DNA of 64,000 bases, from assembly GCA_018881555.1 (NCBI GenBank), contig JACAXG010000061.1, forward strand, positions 1,116,001 to 1,180,000, in the 5' to 3' direction. Position numbers and translations under genes: made by a program. Origin of the DNA: Amblyornis subalaris. Its lineage: Eukaryota; Chordata; Aves; Passeriformes; Ptilonorhynchidae. The notes below the pieces were generated by a model. It did no database searches, was not told the origin of the DNA, and worked only from the letters and a program-made list of their open reading frames with translations. Below are positions 12,487-24,657 of this stretch, in pieces (within the stretch, counting starts at the first letter, position 1; every line of letters begins with the position of its first letter).

Positions 12487-15400
12487 GAATGTAGCATTTA
12501 GACATCTATAGAAAAGATAAAAATTTGTATTATTTCTCCTTTGGGAAAGTGGGAGGAGGCAAATGTTTTAGCAAAGAAATTACATGAAAAAAATTATTCC
12601 AAATGAGAGGTTGAAGAAGCTATCGAAGAAATATATCAAAGAAAAAGACAAGTTGCAATAAATTCATGTGTCTATTCTACATGACTTACAGAAGAAACTG
12701 AAGTAGCGAGATAAAAATGGCATTATTTTAAGACAATCTCAGGATTTTTTGAAAGACATCTAATACTTGTGACTTCAATTTTCTTTATTTAAAAATTATT
12801 TCTTTGAGGAGCACTCAGGTCACATTTTCAAGATGCTTCTTGAGTAACCACAAAACAGTAGATGTAATTTAGAAAAAAAGAGAAAGCTGAAAGTTGCAAG
12901 GTGATCCTCTAAGGTCAATTAAAAAAAAAAAAAGTAGTTACATTCACAGTATCTGTGACACTTGGTGATATCTCAGCTTTCTTCACCTCCTACAACAAAA
13001 AGCAAGTGACAACTTGAATGCAAAAGGCATTACGCTTAAAACCCACAACTCTCCTTGTACTTCATCCTAGGGTTTTAGTGGAAACCTCCATGGTTCCATC
13101 TCATCTGCTTCCTTTCTCCCAGTCCAAGGGAACACGATTGATTTACTCACAGGAACTGTTATCCTGATGCTGTGCACTGGCCAGGGATGAAGCCTACTCT
13201 GGAGAAGTACTCCTCCAGCACTGTGAAACTCCTTGCTTGAAAAAATGCATCACTACTCACGACTCCCACACAATTTTCCTTTTCCTCGTATGCCAAGCTT
13301 AAAAGCAGAAACTCATAACCAAATTGGCATCAAAACAACTATTCCCCCAGAATTTGCATATTGCATACCTAATGCTCTCATGTCAAAGTGAGAATACAAT
13401 TTGAGAGGAAAATTGCTGAAACATTGCAGGCCTGACTAATTGTGCTGATCTTATGGAAACAATGTCCCACAAAGACATTATGCCTGTGCAGCACATCTCA
13501 TGCTGAGCATTCCAGGCAGCTTTCCTTGAGCCAAAGAGTTGATCTCACTTATGCAATGTGCACAGGACACTTTCATACTGTATGCACAGCCCTGCCTGGC
13601 AAATATACTCACTGCAATGCAGGGTGCTTTTGCAGAGTGTTTAATTCATCTTATTGAAGAGTCTTCCAACCCATCCAACGTCCAGGGCCTGAAGGACACA
13701 AAATGCACTGGACTTCTATACTGCTTTGTGGGCAAATATGCTTCTTATGCTAGACGTATGTCCTAGGGGAGTGACTGAAGGGCTTCCAGGTACCGAAGAC
13801 ATCCCTTTTTTGTTTGTCTCAAAGTTACTGGTTCTCAATACAAGGTTTATGAATTATGAACTCACAAACTTGAATAGGAAAGAAAGTGAGGAGGAGAAAA
13901 AGAGCTGAATTCACATACTGAACATTTACCTAAAACAGCTAAGGTGCTTGACATGAGAATCACTGATTTTAAGACTTGGGAAATAAAGGACAGTATTTGA
14001 ATATATTGATATAGAAACAGATAAAGAATATCTGGAATGGAATTTATTTTTAGTCTTACTTTTCAAGGCAGTTTTGTATTCCTGAATTCTTTTTAAAAAA
14101 AAAAAAAGCCAAAGCTGGAGCACTAGTACCCAAAATCTGGAGCAGACAACAGCCTTTTCTGTATTTGCTCTCAGTACAGATAAAGCAAGGATTTTTCCAT
14201 CACATTTTGCTGCAGTGATGCCACCAAGCCAGCAGTATATATACCTCAATACAAATTAACAAGGGCTATTATTTTGCCATTTGTCATAAAACCTTTCCTG
14301 AGAACACAAAGCACATAATTCATTTCATATCAGAAGCGGCCTTACAGCAAGGCCCAACTTAGCGCACCTCCCGCAGTTAGCAAAAAAAAACTTTTCAGAT
14401 AGTTTCTCAGATACCACTGACATTTCAAAAGGGCACAAAATTTTGCTAATTGCCATCCTGTTGAGGGACTTTTGCCTGATGAACAAGAAACAGAAATCCT
14501 TGCTTCAATACCAGCACAGGCACCAATTCCTATTGACATCAGTAAACACCCTGAGACCTTCAATATTCACAGATTAGCTGAACTCATTAGTCACAGTAGA
14601 TCATATTGTTGCTGTTAGTCATTGATTTTCTATTTATGTTTAATGGAAAATTTAGCACTTACCAAAGCTGCCAAATTAACAGCATTGACTAGAAAACTGA
14701 AGTAACTTCAGGAATGAAAAAAAAAAACAAAACCACAGAGCAAATTTTTCCACATTGTCAATATTTGCTCCTTGGAGCAAGTCTGAAGAAAAAGGATCTT
14801 CTATATTACTACTCATTTCACTTTGGTCTCCGTAGAGACAGCCCAGAAAAGTGCTAAAATATGGCAAGGTCTCAAAACCCTGAGAAGATTCCTTAGTCAC
14901 ACTCTTATTTAATTTTCCTGATAAAATTCCATTAGCTGGTTATTATTCTCCAAGAAGAATTCACATCTTATCAGAAGGACTTCTTTACTCTGAATCCACC
15001 TGATGCCATTGTCTCTGGCCAGATTACTAGATAATGGAAGAGTACAGGATATACCTTAATATAAAGCTTCTTTATTTGTAGTTGAGACTGTGTTTGTGGC
15101 TTTATATAATCACCAACCACAAAGACAGCTCAATCCTTTAGAAAAAAAAGGCATATTTCACATTTTAAACAACTTATACTTTAGACTATTGCATTCTCTC
15201 AAATTGCGGACTATCAAAGGAGATTAGTTCAGAAATTAGATCAGAAATTGTACTGGTAAAATATTGATTTTTTTTTTTCTAAAAATTTATTTAATACAAC
15301 CATGGTAAAATTTGGCTTTGAACAAAAGTAAAATCAAGAACTTAATTTCTCTTCTTCTCTGGCATACTATGGTTCTAAACATTACATAAAAATATTTATT

Positions 15401-18400
15401 TTTTAAAAATAATAAAACCTAAGCTGGGAAGGATATCAAAGAGTTGAAATAAATATGTTGCTTACAAAGACCTCCACCTTTATAAGGGAAGTCTTGTGAA
15501 AGAACAAAAATAATCTTCTCTCCCCCCACCTTCCCCTCCCAAAGACCTTGTTTTCTTTTACTAGGAATAAGCAGCCTGATAAATTTTGCATTTTCACTTG
15601 CAAGGGTTGGAGNGGGACATTTAGCCAGGGAAAATTACATAATAAACTCGTGGTCTGGCATTATTAGCAAACAAAAAAATGCCATTCTATTAATGAAGCT
15701 TGGAAGATATGAGGAATGTAAAATCTAGCGTCTGCTACTGAAAGCAATCCTGCCAGCAAAAGGCAATATTTTTCTTAATGAGTATTTTATCCAGAAGGCT
15801 CTCACCTCCCAAACTCCTGCAGCTGAAAACCTAAACAACTGAAGATGAAGTCAAAATATAAAAGAACAACAATAAAACCCCCAACCCCTCCCCAAACCTT
15901 TTTCAAAATTCCCAAATCTTAAAGAAATGAAATGAGAACTTGTCAGAAATCATTAGTCTCTGCTGACTTTAGTAGAGTGTACTAACTAAATGCAAGTACT
16001 ATCAAAATGTAGCAAAGAATTTCAACTTTGTTTTTCAAAGGATAGAGAGAACTAGCAGGGCCTCAGTCACTGTTTTCAGCTCAAAAGCACAACCCAGATG
16101 TTCTGGAGCGTATTAAGAAATATCAGCTGCTTCTAACTACTACTCAGGAGCAACCTTGATTTTTTCCTTCCCCCTCATCCACCACCCCTCCCATTTCCTG
16201 TGATATCTTTTAGTTGCAATTTTTGAACCTGATTTGTATTGTTTATCAGAAGTTTTTAGAAAATGCTTTACAGAGTGGGTCAGTTAGGGCTTGTAGACTG
16301 TTTTCTATAGACTACTGAAGACTAAATGGTCATTATATGGGTTTGTGTGTTTGCGAGAACAGGAGTCTGCTCTCAGTGACACAAGTGGTCCGAACAAGTC
16401 TTCTCAGAAGGAAGATAAAAAGGTAAAAAAGAAAATTTCCAGCATTAGCCTGCTAGGAGTCTTATGTGAAATAAAATCACTGGAACAGCAACACATAGAT
16501 CTGTCAAGTATCTTGTCTCTGACTGACTGCCGTGCATCGTGTTTTCCTTGGCCTTTGCCTTTTCCTCCCATTTTGATTCAGCAACTACTCTTATTACAGC
16601 CTCTACCTGACTGAAATCCCTCTTCATACTCACAAAATTTTCTTATTTTGCAATTTTTCTACTTTTACGTCAATGCTGTTATTGGTGATCTTGGATGATT
16701 TGGGGCCTTCTTTATTGTACTTTGTGAAATTCCTGTGTTGCAAGGATCTAAACCTTATAAAATGGGGTATAAATTCGATTAAATGTCGGTACAAATTCCT
16801 CAGAATAGAGAAGATAGAAGCCTGATGTTCCAGCGTGTTTCTGATACAACACTAGTGATAAACCCACTGGCTCTGTCTGTAATCATACTATCACGAATAA
16901 GAGGACATTAAGACCATTTTTTAAATCATATAAATATTATGAACATTTTTACAGGTTGTTTTTTTTCATACAAATCACATCCTTGAACACAGCAGAGTTA
17001 TTCCTATGAGTACAACACTGTGTATAAGAAATAATAAAAGGACACAAGTAATTGTAAGAAATAAAATGCTGATGATAATTGATATTAATGTATTATGCTA
17101 GAGCATGACTATTTAAAATCAACAGAGCTACAATTTGAGTACAGCCTTAGAAGACAAGAAGCATAGGCATTAAAATATTCTATTATTCACTCCTGCACAG
17201 TTGTTTGAAAATCACACAACACAACGTTTCCAGAGATCTTTTGTTTTCAAATGAAAATGACCTCTTAGACCTACTTGACTCAATATTTTTCGGTACTACT
17301 GTATGCTAATGGATACAGAAGTAGATCTGCTTGGAAGTAGGAGATGCACATTAGATGATTTACTGGAAGGTACTGTGCTGTATAAAACACTTCTAATCTA
17401 GCATGATTAATCACTTGACAGTGTTTATGTTCAGAGAGAAGGTCTACATCTCTTTGGACCTTCATCCCGAGAGACTCTATGTAGCCACAAAGACTTCTCA
17501 AGGGGGTAATTTATTAGCTTGCAACACCGACACAACCAGTGCGGAGGGTGATTGGTAGTAATCAAGGGATCTATCCATTCAACCATATCTTTTGCCAAGA
17601 TTAGGATAGACAAGACATGAATATAAAAGAAAGGAGAATTAACCAATCTCACTGCTGTTGACCGAGTGAGGCATAATCGGTGAAACGACTTCATACACTA
17701 AGAAAAAGCAAGAAAGTGAAGCCAGAACTTTCAAAATGCCCAAGTCTTTTAATTTAGCAATTTAACTTACAAATTTAGCTTTCCCCAATTTTCTTTTAAC
17801 TTACCTTCATGGCTGGTGCTTTCCACTATGTTATCCCACCACAGAAAGTGTATTTCTCTCAGCCTGCAAGTTACACAAGAAAGCAAAATGTCATAATGTA
17901 CCTCATTTTCCAAAGCCCTTTAAAATGTTGCTGGGTGAGTGCAATGTTGATTTGTTGTTGGTGGTGTTTTAAAAAAGCTGCATTCTTTTTTTGAAATTAG
18001 TTTTTAATGCAAACAGGGTAATTTATAAAGTACTCCCAGTTAAATTCTTAACTACATCAGGTTTTATGTATGAGTTTCCATCATGCTGAACTAAGAGTTT
18101 AATAATACAGCTGTCAGAACAGCTAAAGTTAGCAGAACTTTAAAAGCTGTCTTTCAAAAAAAGGTGTCCTAAATCTTATGAAAGATAAAGCACAAAAACC
18201 AAATTTGATGGAAAATAATCCATAGATCTTCGGCCCTGGCCGTTACCTCTTTTCCTCTAAATTGCTTCTAATAAATAAAATGGATGCATGAATGATGGGA
18301 GAAAGACATTCTGTGTCTGCTATACACTTCTGAAAGAAAAATTTCCAGCTCAGTTCAAGTGTTGGCCTATTACTCAAAGTCCCTTAACTGGGATGAACTT

Positions 18401-18611
18401 TAGTTCCCTTGAAGAATTTTATTTTTCCCTTCTCTTCTCCTTTCCACTTTGAGGGAGAAATTATGACCTCTGACTGGGACATGTTTAATTTTACTCATAT
18501 AAGAACTGTAGATGATGTAGCATAAATATTACTCCTTCACTAATAACCATGATCAGACAAATTCATCAATAGTCATAGTGAGAGCAATTACATAAAAAAT
18601 TAAACAGGGAG

Positions 18612-19795
18612 AGAATCATAGACTCATAGAACCAAAGAATCATTTAGGTTGGAAAAGACCTTTAAGATCATTGACTCCAACCATTAGTGTAGCACTGCCA
18701 AATTTACCACTGAATCACATCTCTACATGTCTTTTAACTACCTCCAGGGATGGTGACACAACCACTTCCCTGGGCAGCTTGTTCCAGTACTTGATAGCCA
18801 TTTCAGTGAAGAATTTTTTTCTGATATCCAACCTAAACCTCCCCTGACACCACTTGAGGCCATTTGCTCTTGTCCTGTCACTTGTTACTTGGGAGAAGAG
18901 ACTGACCCCCACCTCACTACAACCTCCTTTCAGGCACCTGCAAAGAGCAATAAGGTTTCCCCTGAGCTTCCTTTTCTCCAGACTAAACACCCCCAGCTTC
19001 CTCAGCCTCTCGTCATCAGACTTGTGTTCCAGACCCTTCATTAGTTCCTTTGCCCTTCTCTGGACTCTCTCCAGCACCTTAATGTCTTTCCTGTAGTGAG
19101 AGGCCCAGAACTGGACACAGGGTTCGAGGCGTGGCCTCACCAGTGCTGAGTACAGGGGTAGAGTCACTGCCCTGGTCCTGCTGGCCAGACTATTGCTGAT
19201 ACAGGTCAGGATGCCATTGGCCTTCTTGGCCACCTGGGCACACTCCTGGCTCGTGTTCAGCTGGCTGTTAACCAGCACTTCCAGGTCCTTTACTGCCAGG
19301 CAGCTTTCCAGCCGCTCTGCCCCCAGCCTGCAGTGGTGCCTGGGGTTGCTGTGACCCAGGTGCAGAACCTGGAACCTGGCCTTGTGGAAACTCGTACAAT
19401 TTACCTCATCCCATTGATCCAGCCTGTCCAGATCCTTCTGCAGAACCTTCCTGCCCTTCTGCAGATCAACACTCCCACTCCACTTGGTGTCATCTGCAAA
19501 CTGAGTGAGGGTGCTCTCAATCCCTTCATCCAGATCATTGATAAAGATATTGAACAGGAGTAGCTCCAACACCGGTCCCCAGGGAATACCACTAGTGACC
19601 AGCTGCCAGCTGGATGTGAATCCGTCCACCACCACCGCTCTCTAGGCTGGGCCATCCAACCAGTTTTTTGCCCAGGGAAGAGTTAACACATCCAAGCCAT
19701 GAGCAGCCAGTTTCTCCAGGAGAACACTGTGGGAAATGTTGTCAAGGGCTTTACTAAAGTCCAGGTAGACACATGCACAGCCTTTCCCAGCAAAC
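18612..19795 (-). mobile_element. CR1: CR1 LINE, 5'-truncated, 1.2 kb
   Basis: This is a non-LTR retrotransposon of the CR1 family on the minus strand. Its 3' end is at 18612, where the minus strand ends in 'ggtcttttccaacctaaatg' followed by degenerate ATTCTTTGG/TTCTATGA units. Its 5' end is lost near 19795, the usual 5' truncation of CR1. It carries the second half of the reverse-transcriptase domain and the C-terminal end of ORF2 (see the pseudogene entry). No target-site duplication is obvious, as is usual for CR1. It is the longest copy in the window and the least interrupted one. Confidence 0.93.
18715..19795 (-). pseudogene. CR1 ORF2 remnant: partial reverse transcriptase
   Basis: ORF2 of CR1 encodes an endonuclease and reverse transcriptase that copies the element's RNA at the genomic target. 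Only the second half remains. From the 5' side, the frame shows VYLDFSKALD (the motif that normally holds a catalytic Asp, VYLDFSKAFD), LLEKLAAHGLD and NWLDG. It then meets an in-frame TAG at 19642-19644 where the family has Gln. It continues without a stop for 306 codons to 18715. That part includes GIPWG (normally G-V-P-Q-G, so the conserved Gln is replaced by Trp), [13 protein letters not shown], the catalytic FADD box at about residue 46 after the stop, and the C-terminal [13 protein letters not shown] and [10 protein letters not shown] blocks. With the N-terminal part missing, a nonsense codon and a changed motif, it is not functional. The family comparison is from memory. Confidence 0.9.
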
Positions 19796-20605
19796 AAATT
19801 AAGTAGGAAAAATGTTTTTTCTTGAGGTGTTGTCACCCATAACTAAGGAGAATTAACCAAAATTTTTCAACTGCTTTCGGAAAAAAAAGAGGTTCTATAT
19901 TTTGACAGAATATATTCTATATGCAGAATAAAACTTACTTTCGGATCAGCTTGATTTCAGTAAAAACATTAACCTGATTTTGCTTTCTGCTGTGTTGCGT
20001 CCAGTGCAGCTGACATACAGACAGCTCTTGCAGTGCTGAGGTCTGCAAGGAAGTACAGTGACCTCTTGTCAGACTCAGCACTGCTGGGAATTGAGAGAGT
20101 TGTGATCGTTGTTGCTTTAGGTGGGCCGTGTATGCAGAGGCTGTGGCTTCCATAGTGTAGTGAGTGCAATGTTTACTGAGGGCTACACCACGGTCCATCC
20201 CACCTGGCCAGAAGGAGAAGATTCACTCTTTCTATTTGAACATTCTTAGAACTACTTATGAGCTACATCCTCCCAGGTGGATTAGTGTGAAGAGAAGTAC
20301 AGTACATGAAGTCCTGAAACAATTTTTCTGTGCAGCTTTGTGTGTTATTCTCTTGGCTAGGACATGTGGCATCCACATGGAGTTCACACAGACTATACAG
20401 TCAAGATTGAATGTTTTCTCTTCCGTTGCACCACATGTGCTGATATACTTGAGTTCAATTGCCTTGTTCATCATTCAGTAAAATTGCACTGAATACAGAT
20501 GCCTAGCTAGCTAATGAAATAAATAAATAAATAAAATCTGTTCTATCTTAATTTATATTCTATTCACAGAATTACCCCTTTTGAGGATAGTTCAACACTT
20601 GGACA
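19796..20605. other. Unannotated spacer between CR1 copies
   Basis: No gene is recognised. Two overlapping small frames at 20164-20481 (105 codons, plus) and 19935-20198 (minus) have no recognisable domain. An AAAT microsatellite lies at 20517-20536. Confidence 0.5.
20517..20536. repeat. (AAAT)n microsatellite
   Basis: About five AAAT units in a row, in an AT-rich setting just upstream of a CR1 3' tip. Confidence 0.85.
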
Positions 20606-20670
20606 CTTGGACTGTGATCCTAGAGGTCTTTTCCAACCTTAGTGATTCTAAGATTCTATAATTCTATGAC
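20606..20670 (+). mobile_element. CR1 LINE 3' tip
   Basis: 'Tgatcctagaggtcttttcc' and 'aaccttagtgattct', followed by AGATTCTATAATTCTATGAC, match the CR1 3' untranslated end and its octamer tail. Only about 65 bp can be placed. It is a heavily truncated copy. Confidence 0.75.
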
Positions 20671-22832
20671 TTTTTGAAAGCTAGATGTTCAGATAAGGTT
20701 ACTATGGCATTGAGTTTTGTACAAGATTCAGGCAGTCAGGCTTTCTCAGATTGATTAATGTACTTAATAACTGTTAATTCTTTCATCTCTATCTAAACTG
20801 GGGGTTTTGACAGCTGTAATGCTTCTTAGAAACAGCTTTATTGCAGGAGTAAATTTTTAGTTACTTTCTTTTTAAATCATATTACTATGAAGAGAAGAAG
20901 AGAAATATGAAACCAAATAATATTCTCACTGTGGCAAATTCTTGATGCTCATTTTTAGCAGGCAAAATCTTCCTATTAAATTTTTGAAGTAACTTGAGCA
21001 CACTTATTTAAAGATATTTCTTTAAAAAGGTGGAGTCTAGCAGGATTTTACCTGCTTCTTACTTTTTCTCAATCCAAAGTTTACTATTCACATCAAAATT
21101 GATGCTGGAATGTATAAGACTCTCATAATTTGGTTTTTTTTTTCTCTCTGCTATTTTTTGCCTATTCACTAACTTCTTAATTTTATAAGTTCTAATATAG
21201 ATTGATTATTATTTTGGGAGCAGAATTATGAGCCTCCAAAGCACTGCCTCTGAGTCAGTCTGTGGAGGAGAAATTCATTCTATCTCCATGGACTGTAAAT
21301 AAATTGTATGCTAAAGAGATCTTTTTAAAATCATCATGTCTTTTTTATTTTATGCATCTTCATCTTTCCAAGCTCAATAAGTGCACTATTATGAGTCAGA
21401 CTAAAAAAGAAAAAACAAACAAACACACAGAAGTACAGTATTATCTCTGTTTTCCAAATCATTAGGTATTTTAAATTAGATTATGACATTATAATCTCTC
21501 AGCTAATATTTAGTTTTCCCTTACCGATTTCCACTGTGAAGTACATTTAATATAGACCATATCTGGAGGGAATTTGAACAAGATTATTTTAGGTCCATAG
21601 TTCTGCAGAAACTATTGTCATCTGCATTTAGCAGTTTCTAGGTCAGCAATTAATCTTCCAGCCAAGTTCTAAATCAATCCTGATTCTTAAATCACTCTTA
21701 ATTCTTGAATGATCATTTGACAGCAGTGATACTGAAATCACTGATCCTTTAAGCATCCTTGTCCTGCATACAGTCTAACAAAACTTCCGCCCCCAATCCA
21801 GTCACAGCTCTCAAAATCCCAGTCAACAGTGTCCCACAATCCCTCTCCAACAGCAGCCCTGCTTCTGGGTCCCCACATCCTCTTCTTCCAATGCCCTACC
21901 TCAAAGCATCTTTGTGAATTCCTTCAGCAATTTCAGAATGTTTCAGAAAGCAGCAGAATATCTCAGACAAAAGACAACAGACAAGCCATGGGAAGGCAAA
22001 GAGAAGCCTTCATTGTTCAGGGAAGGGAGAAAAGAGAGTAAACCAAATTTGAGCTGCTGAAGGATGTCTCACTAAACAGCAGATATTAAGAGAACTTTGC
22101 CAGGTCATAAGCCAGTAGGATAGGGATAGATCAGAAGAGCTTTCCCTCAGACAGAAACTTTGTCTATTGTGGGATCCTGCTCTGGAAAAAATTCTATCCC
22201 TGATGCTAGAACTGAGGAGTTGATAACCAAAATATCCCTGTAGGACCAAGAGTCTTTGAGAAGATCAACATGCTGCAAAAAAATCCAGAAAACAATAACA
22301 AATCATTGTGCTTGCTCAAGGTAAAGTCCATTTGCTGTAGGCCAAAGCCCTGGGAGAGAAGGTCTTTGGCTTTACACCTGCCCATGAAAATAAAATCCTT
22401 GCAAACCCCTGAGTAGTGTGTCTGTCTCTTGGCTGACAGAAATGTAAGAGGTGAGGAGTGAAAGCAAAACTTCTGAAAGGCTGCTAGTCTGTACTTTAGT
22501 CTACTTACTGGTGTCTACATCCTTCCTTCCAGAGGCAAAGAAGCAAACAGATACATGACACCAGTTTTTCCACAGCTGTGTGGATATTTTACACCCAGAG
22601 CTGAGTGGCAGCAAAGGATTAAGCTGTGACTCTGATTCTTGATCAGCAATACCATGTGCTGCCCTGGAGTTCAGTTGTATGTGTCCAAATCATTGCACTG
22701 AACCTAAAAAATGTACTGAATTAGAAAAATAAAGCATTTCCCTGAATAATACCTCCCAAGATGAGCACATAAGGCTACACTGAAGCCTGCCACAAGGCAA
22801 ATTGAATATGATTCATTCAACATCACCAGCCT
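20671..22832. other. AT-rich spacer without recognised genes
   Basis: Small open frames (up to 79 codons) have no recognisable domain. The stretch holds T-rich and A-rich runs (21131-21142 and 21404-21425). Nothing else is supported. Confidence 0.5.
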
Positions 22833-23133
22833 GTCATGGGAGGTGATTGTCCCACTCTGCTCTGCACCGACGCAGCCTCACCTTGAATATTGTGTGCGAT
22901 TTTGGGCACCACAGTTTAAGAAAGATATTAAAATATTAGAGAGCATCCGGAGGAGGGCAACAAAGATGGTGAAGGGCCTTGAGGGGAAGCTGTGTGAGGA
23001 GTGGCTGAGGACATTTGGTCTGTTCAGCCTCATCTCAGTCTACAATTTCCTTGTGAGGGGAAGAACAGGAGCAGACACGGATCTTTTCTCTGTGGTAGCC
23101 AGTGACAGGACGTGAGGGAATGGCCTGAAGTTG
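22833..23133 (+). mobile_element. CR1: CR1 LINE, left part of a split copy
   Basis: The plus strand matches CR1 ORF2 near its 3' end, from about 'ggtgattgtcccactctgct' to 'gaatggcctgaag'. The homology then breaks at an inserted LTR-like element and resumes at 23777. The two parts are collinear with the CR1 consensus order and are best read as one copy. Confidence 0.88.
22843..23115 (+). pseudogene. CR1 ORF2 C-terminal fragment
   Basis: A 90-codon frame carries the CR1 signature Q-P-H-L-E-Y-C-V-R-F-W-A-P-Q, then KKDIKILESIRRRATKMVKG, LRTFGLFSL and VVASDRT. This is the region after the reverse-transcriptase core. It has no upstream catalytic motifs. A short stretch around residues 60-70, where the family has EKRRLRGDLI, is altered, suggesting a small indel. 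The frame stops at 23115, shortly before the LTR insertion. It is dead. Confidence 0.85.
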
Positions 23134-23135
23134 TG

Positions 23136-23776
23136 TGTATTGGGTTTGTGTGGCCAGGTTTTGGTAGTGGGGGTGCTACAGGGATGGCTTTTGTGAGAAG
23201 CTGCCAGAAGCTAGGCCAGTTAGAAGCAGTGGTAACTCCTCTGTGATAACGTATGTAAGAAGAAATTAAAAACGGTTTTTGCACAGATGCAGTTGTGGCC
23301 AGAGAAGAGCAGGGTGAGAATATGTGAGAGGAACAACTCTTCAGACTCCAAGGTCTGTGGAGAAGAAGGGGCAGGAGGTGCTTCAGGTGCTGGAGCTGAG
23401 GTTCCCCTGCAGCCTGTGGTGCAGATCGTGGTGAAGCAGCTGTGCCCCTGCAGCCCACGCAGGACCATGGGCACGTAGAGATTTACCCGCAGCCTGTAGA
23501 GGAGACCCATGCTGGAGCAGGTGGATGCCTGAGAGGAGGCTGTGAACCTGTGAGACCTGTGCTGGAGCAGGCTCCTGGCAGGGACCTGCAGATACATGGG
23601 GAGAGGGGCCCATGGTGGAGCAGGTTTCCTGGTAAGACTTGTGACCCCATGGGGGACCCATGCTGGAGCAGCCTGTCCTTGAAGAACTGCACCCCGTGGT
23701 GCAGTGGAAGAGCGACCCATGCCGCAGCAGTTTGTGGAGTACTGTTGACCATGGGATGGACTCACGTCCAGCCAGG
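23136..23776 (+). mobile_element. Avian ERVL-type LTR inserted in a CR1, 3' part deleted
   Basis: The block starts TGTATTGGGTTTGTGTGGCC, 'aggttttggtag', and runs through 'gagaagctgccagaagct', 'gagaatatgtgagagg', 'aacaactct' and 'cccctgcagccygtgg' units. This is the order of a common neoavian ERVL-type LTR as I remember it. It ends with 'cgtccagccagg', which in that family lies close to the 3' end. A long segment normally found between the 'ctggagcag' repeats and this tail is missing, so the copy is internally deleted. CR1 sequence flanks it on both sides. No clean target-site duplication could be read. No retroviral genes are present. The antisense open frames through it (up to 181 codons) reflect its GC-rich repeated composition, not genes. 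Confidence 0.65.
23505..23776 (+). repeat. Degenerate 50-60-bp repeat units inside the LTR
   Basis: The core CCATGCTGGAGCAG or a close variant recurs at about 23508, 23558, 23612, 23658 and 23718, giving a period of roughly 50-60 bp. 'Gacccatg' or 'gacctgtg' usually precedes it. This is an internal minisatellite-like part of the LTR rather than a separate repeat. Confidence 0.6.
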
Positions 23777-23996
23777 TTAGATATCAGACAGAGGTTCTTC
23801 ACCCAGAGGGTGGTCGGGCACTGGAACAGGCTCCACAAGGAAGCGGTCACAGCACCAGCCTGACAAGAGTTCAAGAAGGGTTTGAACAGTACTCTAAGGC
23901 ACACAGTGTGACTCTTGGGGTGTCCTGTGCAGGGCTAAGAGCTGGACTTGATCCTCGTGGGTCCCTTCCAAATCAGCTCATTCTGTAATTCGGTGT
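23777..23996 (+). mobile_element. CR1: CR1 LINE, right part of a split copy
   Basis: CR1 resumes with 'agatatcagacagaggttct', 'tcacccagagggtggtcggg' and 'cactggaacaggctccac'. It runs to its 3' end at 'ggtcccttccaaatcagctc' and 'attctgtaattcgg'. This is the continuation of 22833-23133 after the LTR. The terminal octamer is decayed. Confidence 0.88.
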
Positions 23997-24657
23997 AGTG
24001 CTAACCCACAGTTACAATATTTTATTTCATTAGTATTTTTCCAATTATGCTTCTCATTATTTGTTTTGCCACCATTTTTTATCCCTGCTTCCCTCATCTA
24101 TCTGTGCTATCCATCCATCAGTGTTTTGTTTTATCATAATTACTCAGTTTTTGCTTTTCTGATATTTGGCCTGAAAGGCGTATTTCATTTTCTCTTCACA
24201 CAGCTTAATTTCCTTCCTCTCTAAATCTCTAAATTGCAGTGTAGAAAATACATTACATCAAATATATGCTGCTATAGAAGCTGAGAATAAATGGTTTGGC
24301 ACCTGGTAGATGCTGAGTTGCCAAGTTACCACTCCAGATATCTGCAGTCTCATTTTGGAAATGCTGCTAGCATCCATCCTTTGCTCACATACACTAAAGA
24401 GTTATAGGAAATAAACAGAAATCATACTGAATAGAAAATATTACAATTTAAGAAGATGATATGAGAAAAGAAAATTGATGAAAAATTCCTGGAAAGGTTT
24501 TGTGAGACCTTTAAACCTCCTGAATAATTTTCTTCAATGCTAGTGTCGTTAATTAAATCCTCACCAGTTCTGCACTAACTCCAGGGTAAAATTACCATCC
24601 TTGATCTTTTCATTGGGATTTCTAAGCTCTCCCATTCACCAATTTCAGTTCTCTTTG
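23997..24657. other. AT-rich spacer, nothing recognised
   Basis: T-rich DNA between two CR1 copies. No open frame with a recognisable domain and no repeat family is seen. Confidence 0.6.

Larger units (their letters stand above)
2453..18611. other. 16-kb AT-rich region without recognised genes
   Basis: Both strands were read, and no protein family, structural RNA or young transposon was recognised. Open frames reach at most 107 codons (13926-14249, minus strand) and resemble nothing known. Visible structure is limited to A/T homopolymers (for example near 12920, 14095 and 15270), AC-rich strings (10270-10303 and 15868-15898), short imperfect repeats listed separately, and a weak 60-bp exon-like unit at 16363-16422 described in the findings. 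Ambiguous bases lie at 5295 and 15613. The region is probably intergenic or a long intron. Confidence 0.55.

Noticed and set aside
18854..19096. 80-codon plus-strand frame
   Set aside because: It is antisense to the CR1 reverse-transcriptase remnant.
23030..23904. Several overlapping minus-strand frames of 89-181 codons
   Set aside because: They are antisense through the CR1 and the GC-rich repeated LTR. Overlap in several frames and repeated Pro/Gln/His content reflect composition, not a gene.
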